A DNA stretch of 12,228 bases. It comes from Goniomonas avonlea. Its lineage: Eukaryota; Cryptophyceae; Goniomonadida; Goniomonadaceae. Location of the stretch: NCBI GenBank assembly GCA_003573635.1, contig QUTJ01031495.1, positions 1 through 12,228 on the forward strand. Reading direction: 5' to 3'. Shown piece by piece: positions 1 through 10,315 of this stretch (positions are counted from its first letter, which is position 1; every line of letters begins with the position of its first letter). The notes under the pieces were generated by a model. It did no database searches and had not been told where the DNA came from. It worked only from the letters and a program-made list of their open reading frames with translations. The translations under genes were made by a program, and so were the position numbers.

Positions 1-29
1 GGTTTTAAATCAGGGCCGGGCTTCACATG

Positions 30-175
30 GGTTATCAGGGTCTCCCTCGGAGATTATGGGCGATAACACCTCGGCCTAAGAGCCGAGGCCGAGGTGTTAT
101 CTACCATAATGGCCTCGTCGGAGCCTTAGGCCGAGGTGTTATCGCCCATAATCCCCTCAGGAGACCCTGTTAACC
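30..175. mobile_element. 146-bp foldback element, MITE-like
   Basis: Positions 30-80 and 125-175 are inverted copies with 46 of 51 positions matching. Both arms start with GGTTAWCAGGGTCTCC. The 44-nt centre (81-124) carries a third, partial copy of the CCGAGGTGTTAT...CCATAAT segment in the right-arm orientation, and CGAGGCC/GGCCTCG arms that can pair. It has no coding capacity. I see no convincing target-site duplication, so the call as a transposon relic rests on the inverted-repeat structure alone. It lies about 330 bp beyond the stop codon of the giant gene. Confidence 0.6.
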
Positions 176-500
176 TATTACAGATCATCTCATGTCTGCT
201 GAACTAAGTGAACAAACCAAGTTACTTGTCATCAAGAATAAATCACTGAACCACTGCCCACCGGGTTACCCTCCTTGGCTCCAGTCGCTCCAGTCAAGTT
301 GTTCGTCCTTTTCCAGGTCGCACTCTCACAACACAGCCAAATACCACTCAGCCACAACACCACACACTCATACAAATGGGGCAGTTTGGCGCCTAAAGCA
401 GGTTTACTCGGAACAACACGGATCTCGCGGTTCACGAAGTTGTGAACTGCAATCAAAACGGCACCCTACAGGGAGAGCTGATGCGGGTCAGCAGAAAGTT
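176..500 (-). other. 3' flank of the giant gene, no separate gene seen
   Basis: This stretch follows the TAA stop (503-501) on the minus strand and should contain the 3' UTR. I find no AATAAA on the minus strand; the single AATAAA at 237-242 is on the plus strand. Short reading frames on both strands lack ATG starts or recognisable content. The polyadenylation site cannot be placed. Confidence 0.4.
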
Positions 501-3500
501 TTACACATCCACACGGGTGCGGGGGGAGGCCACGTCCACAGCGGAGTAGGCCGTTGAGGAGCCCTGGCGCAGCTTGAGCAGCATCAGGACGTTACCAGCC
601 AAAGAGGCAACAAGCACCACAGCCAGGGGCGCGACAATGCTGACAAGAATCACGTAGTTCTTGTTGTACTCGGCCTCGGACAGAGCCAGCAGGTTGGGCT
701 GGGTGACGGTGGGGGCCGCGTTGGCGCGAGACGAGGTGGTGGTGCCACCAGTGACGGAGAACACGTTAATGGTGCTCTGGCCAAACATGCATGTGCAGCA
801 GGCCTTGAAGTTGTCCGAGCCAGTGGCGTCGACAGCGACGTTCTTGGAGTTGACAAGGGCGCGGACATCAGAGCAGTTCATCACGGTGGAGGGGGCAGTG
901 ACCTGGCACTGGAAGTTGTTCTGCGGCGGGTCGGTCACGGTGGTGGTGTCGAGGCCGAGCTCGTTGATGTTCAAGTAGTCAGAGACCTTCAGGGCCTCGA
1001 AGGCACCGTTGGCAGTCTTCTGCTGGCTGTTGGGGTCGCCCCACGGTCCAGTGGTCTGCACAAGGCGTGAGTTTACAAAATATGTGACGCAAGGCTGGAG
1101 GGTGACAACAATATCATTTTTTTAACATCTCACACGACAGCCACACACACACAACAACAACAACAACCACTGCAATAACTCCAACAACAAACACAAAAAA
1201 AAAGACTCACGTTGGTGCAGTAGTAGAGCTGCTGGAAGTTGTTCGACTTGAGGAAGTTCTTGCCGAGCTGGGGCTTGCTCTTGCACTGAGCAGTGATCTT
1301 GATCGGGGTGGAGACGGGCGGGCCGCAGCTGTCGCTGATGTCGAAAGACAGCATGTACACACCGGGGAAGCGAGGCACGAACTGCACCAGGGACATGGGG
1401 CAGATACGGGACGAGCCGGTGCCCGTGCAGACGGTGGACGGGTTGGTGCCGGCCGCGCTGGCGAGGATGCTGACGGAACGGCCCTTGCCGGACACGAGGC
1501 AGTTGTCACGACGAGCCTGGATGAAAGAATCACCGGACTTGCGCTCGTTGGGGTCGTAGATGCAGACACCAGAGTACTGGGTGCCACCGAGAGCGCCGGT
1601 GGAGCTGGCGGCACGGCTGGGGGTCTGGACCTGGTAGATGGTGGGGGTGGAAGCACCGTACTCGTAGAACAAGGGGTGCTGGTACTCGGAGGTGGGGGTG
1701 TTGAGCGTGGGGTCGTTGCTGAACGGCCTGTTGGTGTAGTCGGAGTAGTTGCGGAACAGGCAGATATCGCGGACACCGGCCTCGGTGGAGACATCGGTGG
1801 TGCAGGGCTTGCACGGTGTGCCCTCGATGGTCAAGGTCCAGGTCTGAGTCGGGCTGCAGGTGACGACAGCGGCGGCAGGGGCCGGAGGCACGGCCGGGAG
1901 GTAGGTCGGGGTGAAGGACTGGGCGTTCTTGTATCCAGTCAGAACCCAGTAGGTCTTCTTCACGACACAGGTGGAGGTGACAGTGGCAGCCACCTCGAAG
2001 TAGTACTTCTGGAAGCCCGGAATGACAGTCGATGCCGACGAGGTGGGCAGAGAGCCACCGAACAGGACAGTGGGGAAGTTGCCGTTCTCAGTCGGGGAGC
2101 AGAAAGGACCAGACAGGTCGCAAGCACCGGTGGTAGAGTCGGTGAGAGCCACAGCGCGGTCGTTGTAGTAGCCGTACTCGGGAATGGCGCTGCTGGCGGC
2201 GGAGGTCGGCGGGGGAGAGCCCTGCCAGTAGTTGTTGATGTCGGTGGAGGTGGCCGAGGTCTTGACCATGGGGGCCTTGAACTGGAACAGCATGTTGGTC
2301 AAGGTGCAGGTGACAGCAATCTTGAACGTGTACGTCTGGGTCTTGGGGGCCGCAGAAGTGCCGCTGGTGGTCAAGCAGTTGTTGGTGATCTTCACCGTCA
2401 GAATATAGGGGGCAGTGGAGCTCTGGGGGGAGGACATGGGCATCTGGCCGGGCACGAACGACACCATGGTGCCCTGGGAGTTGGTCAGGGAGACCGCGTC
2501 GTAGCCGGTGGGCTGGGTCAGGGACCACGAGTAGGTGTAGAACGCGGAGGGGGTGCTGGCGGCGGGGGCGATCTGCACGGTGATGCGGTTGAACACGTCA
2601 CCCTTGACGGAAGCAGTGACCATGGTGGCGTCGATGGGGGACCAAGCCTGGCCGGGCCACATCGCCTTGGCGTTCAGCGCAGTCTCGGAGGCGGGCAGGG
2701 GCGGGCAGGTGGCCGTGATGGTCACCTGGTTGGAGCGCCAGGTGGAGCAACCATCGTCGATGTCAAGGCGCACAGTGTACTGACCCTCAAGGTCAGGGCG
2801 GATGCAGGTCCTGGGGAGGTTGAAAGCGTGGTTGACGAGCTTGACCTCGTTGGTCTGGGTGTCCGTGACGGTGGTGACGGTACGGGCGGACTTGGTGACG
2901 GTGGTGGTGCCGGCAGGGGTGGTGGAGTTGGTGATCGAGACGACAGACTCGGGGCTGGTGGTGGTGACGCCGGCACCGACGGTGGTGTTCATCATGCCGT
3001 TGTTACCCATCATGTACCAGGATCCCACGGGGGAGCTCAGCAGCGACCAGGAATAAATGAGGGAGAACAGGTTACCGGTGCTGCCAGCGGGCGCGTTCTG
3101 GACAGCGGAGCCGCAGAAGTTGATGCTGGAGGAGTACATACCGCACTGGTAGTAGTTGAACTTGCCCTCGAGCTCAACTGAGTCGAAGTTGGAGCCAGAC
3201 CAGGTTGCGGTGGCAGACGTGGCCGGGGCGGTAGCGCCGTTGATGTGAACATCGGGGTACTGCGCCTGGAGAGCAGCGGAGCTGTACGTGCCCATGCCCG
3301 TTCCGGTGCTGGGGCCGGAGGCGACGCTGGGGTTGGTCATTGGGAAAAGCACGTTGCAACGGGCCACAATGCGCACGGCGCGGTAGTCGTAGCAAGAGGC
3401 ACCGACGTTACCGTTCCAGGCGATCAACTGCACGTCGCGGAAGGTCTGGCGGGTGGCGATGATACCGACAGCGTTGGCGGCGGACTGGACGGTCATGGAC

Positions 3501-6500
3501 GCCCAGCCTGCGTCGGCTACGGACATGGTGGTCTGGGTGCTGGCGGGAATAGCTGTGCCCTGGCCGAGGGTGTTGCAGCCGTTGACCTGCATGAGAGGGT
3601 TGACGGAGCCGAAGGTGGCGGGGGGGATCGCGCTGGTGGAGCGCTGGATGTTGGCGTTGTTCCACGAGTTCGCCGGGCGAGACCAGGAGCACTGGCCATT
3701 CTGAGCTGTGCCTCCGATGGGGGTCAGGCAGTTGGACGAGGAACCGCAGGTGTAGGTGGTGGACCAATCGGAGAGCGTCATCCAGGAGAACATCTTGTTG
3801 TTGCTGAAGCTCGGCGAAGTCAGGGTCAGGGTCTCGAACTTGCCCTGGAACTGAGGGCGAGTGGCGCCAGTGAAGATGTTGTAGCCGACACCCTGGAGCG
3901 TGGCAGCGTTCGCCCACAGCTGGCCCATGCCGAACCAGTTGGTAGTGGTACCGGTGGCGGGGGCGGGGACAGCGAACGAATCGAAGAAGATGGGGACGTA
4001 GGAATCGTAGTTGGAACGAAGGAGCGGCTGCGATCCGGGGATGGTGCCACCGTTGGAGAGCTGGTAGGCGGTGGACGACAAAGTCTGATCGTTGAGGGCG
4101 CAAGTGGCCTTGGCGGCAGCGTTGTCGAAGGCACCGGTGGTTCCAGCGGTGTAGGCAGAGTCACCAAAGTGTCCGTTCTGGAGGAGCTTGCGAGAAGAGG
4201 TCTCATCGTTCTCGCCGAGCACGCGTCTGCGGTTGGGAGAGCCATAGGTGATGTTGGACAGACCAGTGCCAGCAGCAGTGCCGCACATGACGACGCGGTC
4301 ACCGGCAATGTTGGGGCTGGCGGGCTGGCCAGCAGCGGGGGCGAGGCTCGTCTTGACCTCGTACTGGAGGACGGACGTGGGCAGGGTGTTGCGGGGGCAG
4401 TAGTACAGCAGGTTGAAGCCGTTGGCGGACGAGGTGTTGGAGCAGCCGTTGGTTCCGTACACATCGATCTTCCAGGTACCAGGCATACCAAGGCGGATCT
4501 TGGCGGGCTGGACGTTGGCGACCACAGGAACGGTCTGGAAACCGCGTGCGAAGTTGGCAAAGGAGAGCGGGCTCAGAAGCAGGGGGTTCTGGTTGGAGGC
4601 AGTGGAGGAAGCGGCAGCCCAGCTCGCGGCGGCGGTGGCGGAGACGTAGCTCGGCACGAATGACACGGTGCTGGTGCCACCGTTGTTCTGGGTGGCAGAG
4701 TAACCACCGAGACCCATCGGGTAGTAGGCGTAGGCACCGACCAAGGTGGCTGCGGTGACAGTCTGGGTGGTAGTCCACGCGTCGCCGGAGCACATGACGG
4801 CGGTACCGGCATTGCCGCCCACGACGGGGACGACCTGGAACCCAGAACCTCCGGGGCAAGAACCCTGCAGGTTGCCGGGGGTCTGAGAGACGGTGGGGAT
4901 CTTGCGGCTCCAGCTGGCGGCAGTCACGTAGGTATCAGCGAAGGCACCCGCGACACTAGTGGCAGTGCACCAAGCCTCAGTACTACCCTGGCCCTCGCAC
5001 CAAGTGTTGGCGTTGGTGTCGAAGTTGACCATGGTGGAAACCGGGCCGTTCATGTTGCCGTTGGCGTCGGTGGAGTTGAGGTACAGCGACGGGTCGCTGA
5101 GGTCGTCGCAGACGTACGAGACGTAGAGCTGCATGGCCGGGCGGGTGTCCGCGGCGTTGCCAACAGGGGGCGTGCCGACCTTGGTCTCCATGGTGCAGGT
5201 GTTGCCACCAGTGAGGGAAGCAGCCACAGAAATCATGTAGGTACCAGACCACTGGAAGACCTGGGTGTTGGTTGTGCTGCGGAACAAACTCTGGGCGGCG
5301 CTCAGAACGGTGTTCCACATCTGCTGCTGGTTGGTGCTGGTCGAGCGGGTCCTGGTGCTGTCCCAAGCGAGAGCGTTGCTCAGGAAAGCGCTGCCACCAC
5401 CAGTGTTGCCAGGGAAGGTCAGGGCGTTGCGAATGCTCTGAGACATATCGACCTCGTTGTCCACGTTGGTGTTGCTCTTTGCGCTCGCGAGGGTGAAGTT
5501 GCCAACCCAGCCCCACTGCAGGGAGTTCGAGGGGAAGCTCTTGCAAGAGCCCGCGACGTTGCAGAACTGCTGGTTGAAGAAGACATTGAATGTCAAATCA
5601 ATGCCGAAGGAAGTGTCACGAGTCCAGGTGCCGGCGTTGTTGGTCTCGGACCAGGAGGAAATCGGCAGCTTGAAAGCGGGGAAGGTGCCCGTGCCAGAGT
5701 TGACGGGGGGCGGCACGTACTGCAGGTTGTACATGTAGTAGTTGCTCGACTGGGGGTTGGTGGTGGTTGAAACGCGGTTGCCGCCGGCGGCCGGCACCTC
5801 GTTGTACGCAAGCTGGATACGCCGGGAGCAGGTGATGGAGAAGTCAATCGTCACCATAGCAGTGGTCTCGCTGATGCAGCCGTCGGACACGGTGACCTGG
5901 AGCCCGTAGTTGCCCGGCGCAAGGGCAGTGATCATGTTCTTGACGCAATCGGTGGTGGTCTTCATGACACGCTCGCCACCGTTGATTGCCTCCTGCGTGA
6001 CAGCGCAGGTGGCCACCTGGGCACCGCTGACACCGTTGGTGCGCCACACGATGCTGGCAGAGCCGGACAGGGTGTTGGATGGCAGGCCATCGTAGCGGAC
6101 AGAGAACTGGTTCGCGAGCGAGCCAGTCGCGCCCTTGAACTCGAATCCAGCCAGGTTGGAGCCAGAGGTGTACGTGGCATTGACACCAAAGTTGTTGTAC
6201 TTCTGCGCGGTTTCCATGGTGACGGTCGAGCACTTGGTGGTGAAGGTCACATCACCATAGCCGACGCTGCAGCCATCAAAGGCGTACAGGCGCGCGACGT
6301 AGGCGCCCTGGTACCTGAGCCCCTGGATGTACGCGGTGTTGCCCTGGTGCTGCAGCTGCTGCACAGACTTCCACAGCGAGTTGGTGTTGTACGCGGTCTG
6401 GTCGTTGGCGGTGAACTGCTCCGCACCCTGGGCGGGGAGGATGGAGTAGAGGCCGGTGTTCGTCAAAGGACCGGCGACGTTGACGAACATGGGGTACACG

Positions 6501-9316
6501 GTCGGCGCGCAACCCTTGTTGAACATGGGGAAGAGGCGCTGGCTGAACGGAGACGGGCCCATCACTGAGGCATCAAGAGCAGCCGGGATCGTGTTGTTGG
6601 CGGGGGGGGTGGTGGGCTGGGAGTACTGGACGTTGGTGGACCCCCAGGCCTGGAAGAGAGTCGCCTCACCAAGGAGCGATCCACCGAAGGCGTAACCGCC
6701 GTTCGAGTTAGCGTACATGGGGTTGGGGCGCGCAATGATGGGGGAAGCAGAGGCGGCGTCCGCCACCTGGGACCGGGAGACACCAGGCCAGGCGCTGGGA
6801 TTCGCCCACATGTTCGTGGTGAGATCGATCATGGGGTAGGAGTAGTAGCAGCTGGTGGTGGCTCCGGGAGTGCAACAGTAGTCATCCGTGCAGACGGCAT
6901 TGACGTTCAATGGGCAGTTAGTGCTGTTGCCGGCCTGCCAGTTGGTGGTGGCGGGAGCAGACACCAGGGCCCAAGCGTAGGTCAGGCCGTACGCCCCAAG
7001 ACCTCCGTTGCTGTTAAGAGAAGGAGCAGCGAGTCCGTTGAACGCGTCTCCAAAATTGTCTGGGTCCCAGGAAGCGCGACCATCGAGAGAGATCTGCTCG
7101 AACTTCTGGCCGTCCCACACCTGGGCATTGGAGCATCCAGCGATAACGTTCGGCTTGCGGTTGCATCCGACGTTCAGGGCAAAGGTGTCAGTGGCCTTTT
7201 GGCAGACGTCACTGACAGTGAGCATGAACTGCCAAGCACCGCGGCAGCTGCCGAAAGAAGAAACCTTAAGATCAGCAAGGCCAGCGCCGGTCGCGGCAAT
7301 CGTGACCTTGCACAGAAGAAGATCTGCCTGGCCATTGCAGGTCAAGGCAGTCACGGTCTTCGTCTGGGTCGTGGTGGTCACGGTGCTCTGGCGCAGAATG
7401 CGCATCCAGGCGCTGCACTGTGTGGTTGGCAGGAACTTGGTGGACTTGGAGGCACCCTGTCCGTCAACACCTCGGTCGGGGATGTTGAAGTCCTGAACGG
7501 TGTACATGGTGGTACCGATCATCGTGTTCATGAAGGAGGGCAGAGCGACGAAAGAGACACGAGCGTTCAAAGAGGTGTCCAGGGTTCCCTTGTCGGCACT
7601 GCAGGCGACGGCATTCTGGTTGGCATCGAAGCACTGGAGAGCGGTCGTGCTGACGTTCGCGCCGCCTTCCTGGGCCCAGGTTCCGACGGTGGAGGAGGAA
7701 GCGCAAGCACCAGCGATGCGCATGAAGTTGTACTCCTTGGTCATGGTATTACCAGCGCCCGAGTTGATCTGGAGCACCTTGTACACGTAATTGTTCACGG
7801 CGGGGCGGGCGATGCCAGCAAGTCCGTTCACGACGTCGCTGGCAGCAAAGCAGCAGGCGGAAGCGGTGAGACCAAAAGAGGCGGCTCCAGCAGTCGCGGG
7901 GCATGCAGAGTCAGAGAGCGATCCGCCGCAGTTTGCCTTGGCGGTTGGGGGGAAGTTTCCAGAGCTGCCCGCGTTGATCTGGGAGAGGAGGGTGCCGGTG
8001 CCCCACATGTCACTGTAGTCGGGCAGCCAGTTCACGAAGCTCCAGTCGTAGTCCAGATTGGCGGTCGTGCCCAAATCGAAGGTGGTGGAGCTCTGTCCGT
8101 TGAGCTTGAACGCCACGGTGTTCGCGCCGGTGCCGGGGTTGTTGTTTGCGTTCGACGCTCCCGGCTGAGTGGTCATGGTGCTTGGGACATTCGTCCAGGC
8201 GGTCGATGTGGCCGCGGCGTTGGCCGTGGGCTTGCAACCGCACTTGGCGAAGACGGTGAGCTGCTGCTGGGCGGCAGAGCAACCATCTGACACGGTGATG
8301 ATGATGTTACCGTTGGTCTCGGGCTTCAGGAGGCTGCCGGTCACGCCGAGCATGCCGTTGGCGTTGAACGGAAGTGTCACGGTCGGGGTAGAGGCCGAGG
8401 TCGTGGTGCCACCAGCAGTCAAGGTGAGAATCGTGGTGTCCACAACCGTGAACCACACGCTCTGGATCGCGTACAAGTTCCTGTACGCGTTCGTCGACCA
8501 AGCGGTGCCCTCCTTCTGGATCAAAAACGGCATGCTGCAAGACGCGTCGACGAAGAAAGAGCGGTCAGCCTGGGCCAAGAACGCGTTCTGGGTAGTGTCG
8601 TAGGTCGACACGGCTCCGTTCAGGGCAGTACGAATGACAGCCTTCACCATCGGGGAGGGGGGGCAGCGGGCAGCCAAACTGATGGTCTTGGAAGCGTCCT
8701 TGCCGCACAGGCTCTCGGCCCACAACTGGAAAGTGTACAGACCAGGACCAAGCATAGAATCACTGGCAGTCGCCTGGGGCCAACGGAGGGTGTTGTCCGT
8801 GGAAGGCGAGAACAGGGTTCCAGAGGTCTGGGCGCCGTTCACAATCACGACATTGGTGGCAGACACACCAGAAGGAAGCTGGGTTGCGGTACCGGCACAC
8901 TTGTAACAACCAGTGAGGACCGGAAGCTGTACATTGGTGCAGCAACCCAGAGGGAGACCGTTGGGGTCAGACATCCCCGCCGAGTTTCCACACGTCATGT
9001 TGGCAAACCACCACAGATTGGCCAACGTCGTAGCGTTGCCAGTCCTAGAGGATTCAGGACCCACCGGACGGTTGGAACCCGTAGTGGCAGCCCCCATGTT
9101 GGGAGGCCCCTGCCAGACGTTGTACATGAACTTGTCTTTGGCCACAGGGCAGGCCTCACTGAGGACCCCCGTGGTGTTCACTCGGGCAGACTGGGGAACT
9201 ACGGTCATCGGCGCCGTGGTCGTAGCGGCGGTACATGTGGGAATAGTTTGCGCAACACTAAGCGGCAGAAGCGCGACGAGGATGAGTCCAAGAACAGAAG
9301 AGATACGGCGAGCCAT
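501..9316 (-). CDS. Giant type I membrane protein with about 12 cysteine-bearing PKD-like repeats (two exons: 9316-1211 and 1055-501)
   Basis: I recognise no named family. The predicted protein has about 2886 residues. The ATG at 9316 is the first on this strand for more than 200 nt and follows an in-frame TAG at 9400-9398. Residues 1-22 form a signal peptide (MARR, hydrophobic core, SVA then QT). The ectodomain repeats a signature at intervals of 124-359 residues: G-x-Y, alternating hydrophobics, D-G-C-S, 11-16 residues, then Cys, often followed by a Pro. First/second Cys are at 204/218, 346/358, 705/718, 1016/1029, 1147/1163, 1625/1640, 2190/2204 and 2664/2678; weaker ones are at 1374/1403, 1975/1987, 2314/2337 and 2450/2487. 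Y-x-W cores lie at 423, 780, 2088 and 2262. This resembles the last strands and central Trp of PKD domains, such as the KIAA0319 type. Residues 2836-2862 form a transmembrane helix; 24 residues follow, with YSAV at 2872-2875 and VDV at the C-terminus. Many N-x-S/T sites suggest glycosylation. An adhesion or recognition role is inference. The reading frame is near certain; function is unknown. Confidence 0.92.
1056..1210 (-). other. Phase-0 intron (155 nt) between ectodomain exon and membrane-anchor exon
   Basis: On the minus strand the donor reads AAC|GTGAGTC (exon ends at 1211) and the preferred acceptor reads CTTGTGCAG|ACC (exon resumes at 1055), both in phase 0. A CTCAC branch-point-like motif lies just upstream of that acceptor. 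The intron carries T-rich, GTT and GT runs. The exon 1 frame continues to a TGA at 1132-1130, and codon use there loses its C/G-ending bias, as expected for an intron. A second acceptor, CCCTCCAG at about 1095, is also in frame and would give a 116-nt intron and 13 extra residues. The 39 nt between the acceptors lack the C/G-ending bias, so I prefer the distal acceptor. Confidence 0.85.
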
Positions 9317-9540
9317 CGAAGGCGCGTTTCTCAAAGAGGTCTTGGTCGGCAAAGCAAACTGGGCGAGCCCGCCCCGACCAATATCACGCAGAAAGCCCTA
9401 TCTGATTGGGAGTATGACAGTGTCAAAGTTCTGGTATCGAGCCCCGTTACCGAAGACGGGTTTCAACACAGAGGGGATAAGAAACGACGTCTCTCCTCAG
9501 GCAATGTAATAGTAGATTAACTAGCTGTAGTCAATTGGGA
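9317..9540 (-). promoter_or_regulatory. Probable 5' UTR and compact promoter of the giant gene
   Basis: Reading toward the gene, CCAAT (ATTGG on the plus strand) occurs at 9538-9534 and 9409-9405. A GC-box-like GGGGCGGG lies at 9375-9368, 52-59 nt before the ATG. There is no TATA box. No ATG occurs on this strand between 9540 and 9316, consistent with a short untranslated leader. Around the start, TCGATGG has G at +4 but no purine at -3. The motifs are short and the transcription start cannot be placed from sequence. Confidence 0.4.
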
Positions 9541-9583
9541 CATACGCTGCTGGAAGCGTGGCCGTGGGGTCCGCGCCGACTCC

Positions 9584-9680
9584 GCGGCCGTCCGCACGCT
9601 GCTTCGGGGAACGCATTGGGCACAAACAGGGACAGTAAATGAACTTATACATGCATTTGCCTTTTTTTGTCTAGTGTCTT
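9584..9680. repeat. Dispersed repeat, copy A
   Basis: This segment shares long blocks with copy B near 11128-11235, including GCTTCGGGGAACGCA, TTGGGCACA, ACAGGGACAGTA and TACATGCATTTGCCTTT. Relative to copy B it lacks about 6 and about 9 nt at two sites. Both copies are in the same orientation and each is followed by hairpin repeat units (9940 onward; 11318). They are probably copies of one longer non-coding or decayed element. Confidence 0.65.
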
Positions 9681-9932
9681 GTTTGATTTGTTTGCTTGTT
9701 TGTTTCCCGTGCTTTTTTTTTGTTTTTGCATGTGCAGACAATGCAAAGGGGCACTGAGAGCTGTGGCTTCCATGTGCCCACTCTATCTAACAGCAAAGAA
9801 GGAGTTGCTGGCCTTCACAATAAGGCCTTCTCCAAACAAACAAACAAAACTTTTTCTTTTAGAACTGTTAGTTGACCGAACGCAAGATGCTGGGATATCG
9901 ACAGCATGCATTGAGTAGGTCAGCTTAAAACA
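9681..9932. other. Non-coding stretch inside copy A that copy B lacks
   Basis: This A/T-rich spacer separates the copy A core from its hairpin units. A GTTTGCTTGTTTGTTT run near 9685-9705 and an AAACAAACAAACAAA run near 9835-9850 are near-complementary and could pair. Copy B has only about 80 bp between the same landmarks, so this may be an insertion in copy A or a deletion in copy B. No supportable gene. Confidence 0.35.
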
Positions 9933-9939
9933 GTACAAC

Positions 9940-10315
9940 TCTGAAAATCACACACGAGTTTATTCACAGTGTGTAGGAGTCACCCTGGAAAAACCAGGCA
10001 GGTTCACCATCCGGTGTTACGTTCGTGGCTCGTTAGGTGTCCAGTGAGGAGGGGGTTGTTCGCCCGCTCCACAGCTAGAGTGGTCTGAAAATCACACACG
10101 AGTTTATTCACAGTGTGTAGGAGTCACCCTGAAAAAAACAGGCAGGTTCACCATCCTGCTTTACGTCCGTGGCACATTTGGTGTCCAGTGAGGAGGGGGT
10201 TGTTTGTGTGTCCAGTGAGGAGGGGGTCTTCGGTCCAGTACAGGGAGTGGGAGTACAACTCTGAAAATCACACACGAGTTTATTCACAGTGTGTAGTAGT
10301 CACACTGAAAAAAGC
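9940..10315. repeat. Three tandem 144-176-bp units with a conserved hairpin
   Basis: Units start at 9940, 10084 and 10260, each with TCTGAAAATCACACAC, then GAGTTTATTCACAGTGTG, then a GTCAC...TGAAAA tail. ACACAC and GTGTGT flank a 13-nt loop containing TTTATT, which is AATAAA on the minus strand. Between units lies AGGTTCACCATCC and a GTGTCCAGTGAGGAGGGGGT block (10037-10056, 10181-10200, and an extra copy at 10208-10227, which accounts for much of the longer second interval). No open frame is maintained across units. Confidence 0.75.

Noticed and set aside
30-175. Bacterial-type intrinsic terminator or tRNA-like fold
   Set aside because: There is no T-run after the stem and no tRNA motifs. 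The inverted repeats are far too long, and the context is eukaryotic.
1095-1210. Acceptor at about 1170 (TTATTGCAG) for the intron
   Set aside because: It would be in frame but meets a TAA in the A-run before exon 2.
1676-3181. 501-codon plus-strand open frame opposite the giant gene
   Set aside because: It lies antisense to the strongly C/G-ending exon, where complementary frames rarely meet stops. Its product is Gly/Val-rich low complexity with no domain, signal or plausible start context.
3245-4663. 472-codon plus-strand open frame
   Set aside because: Same antisense shadow effect; the peptide is Gly/Ala/Val/Arg-rich and domain-free.
7199-8290. 363-codon plus-strand open frame
   Set aside because: An antisense shadow of exon 1, while the minus-strand frame there carries the module signatures.
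9317-9352. Giant protein starting 12 codons earlier at 9352
   Set aside because: That codon is TTG, not ATG. The ATG at 9316 directly precedes a typical signal peptide.
9940-10315. CRISPR array
   Set aside because: The units are 144-176 bp, diverged and irregular, and the setting is eukaryotic with a spliceosomal intron.
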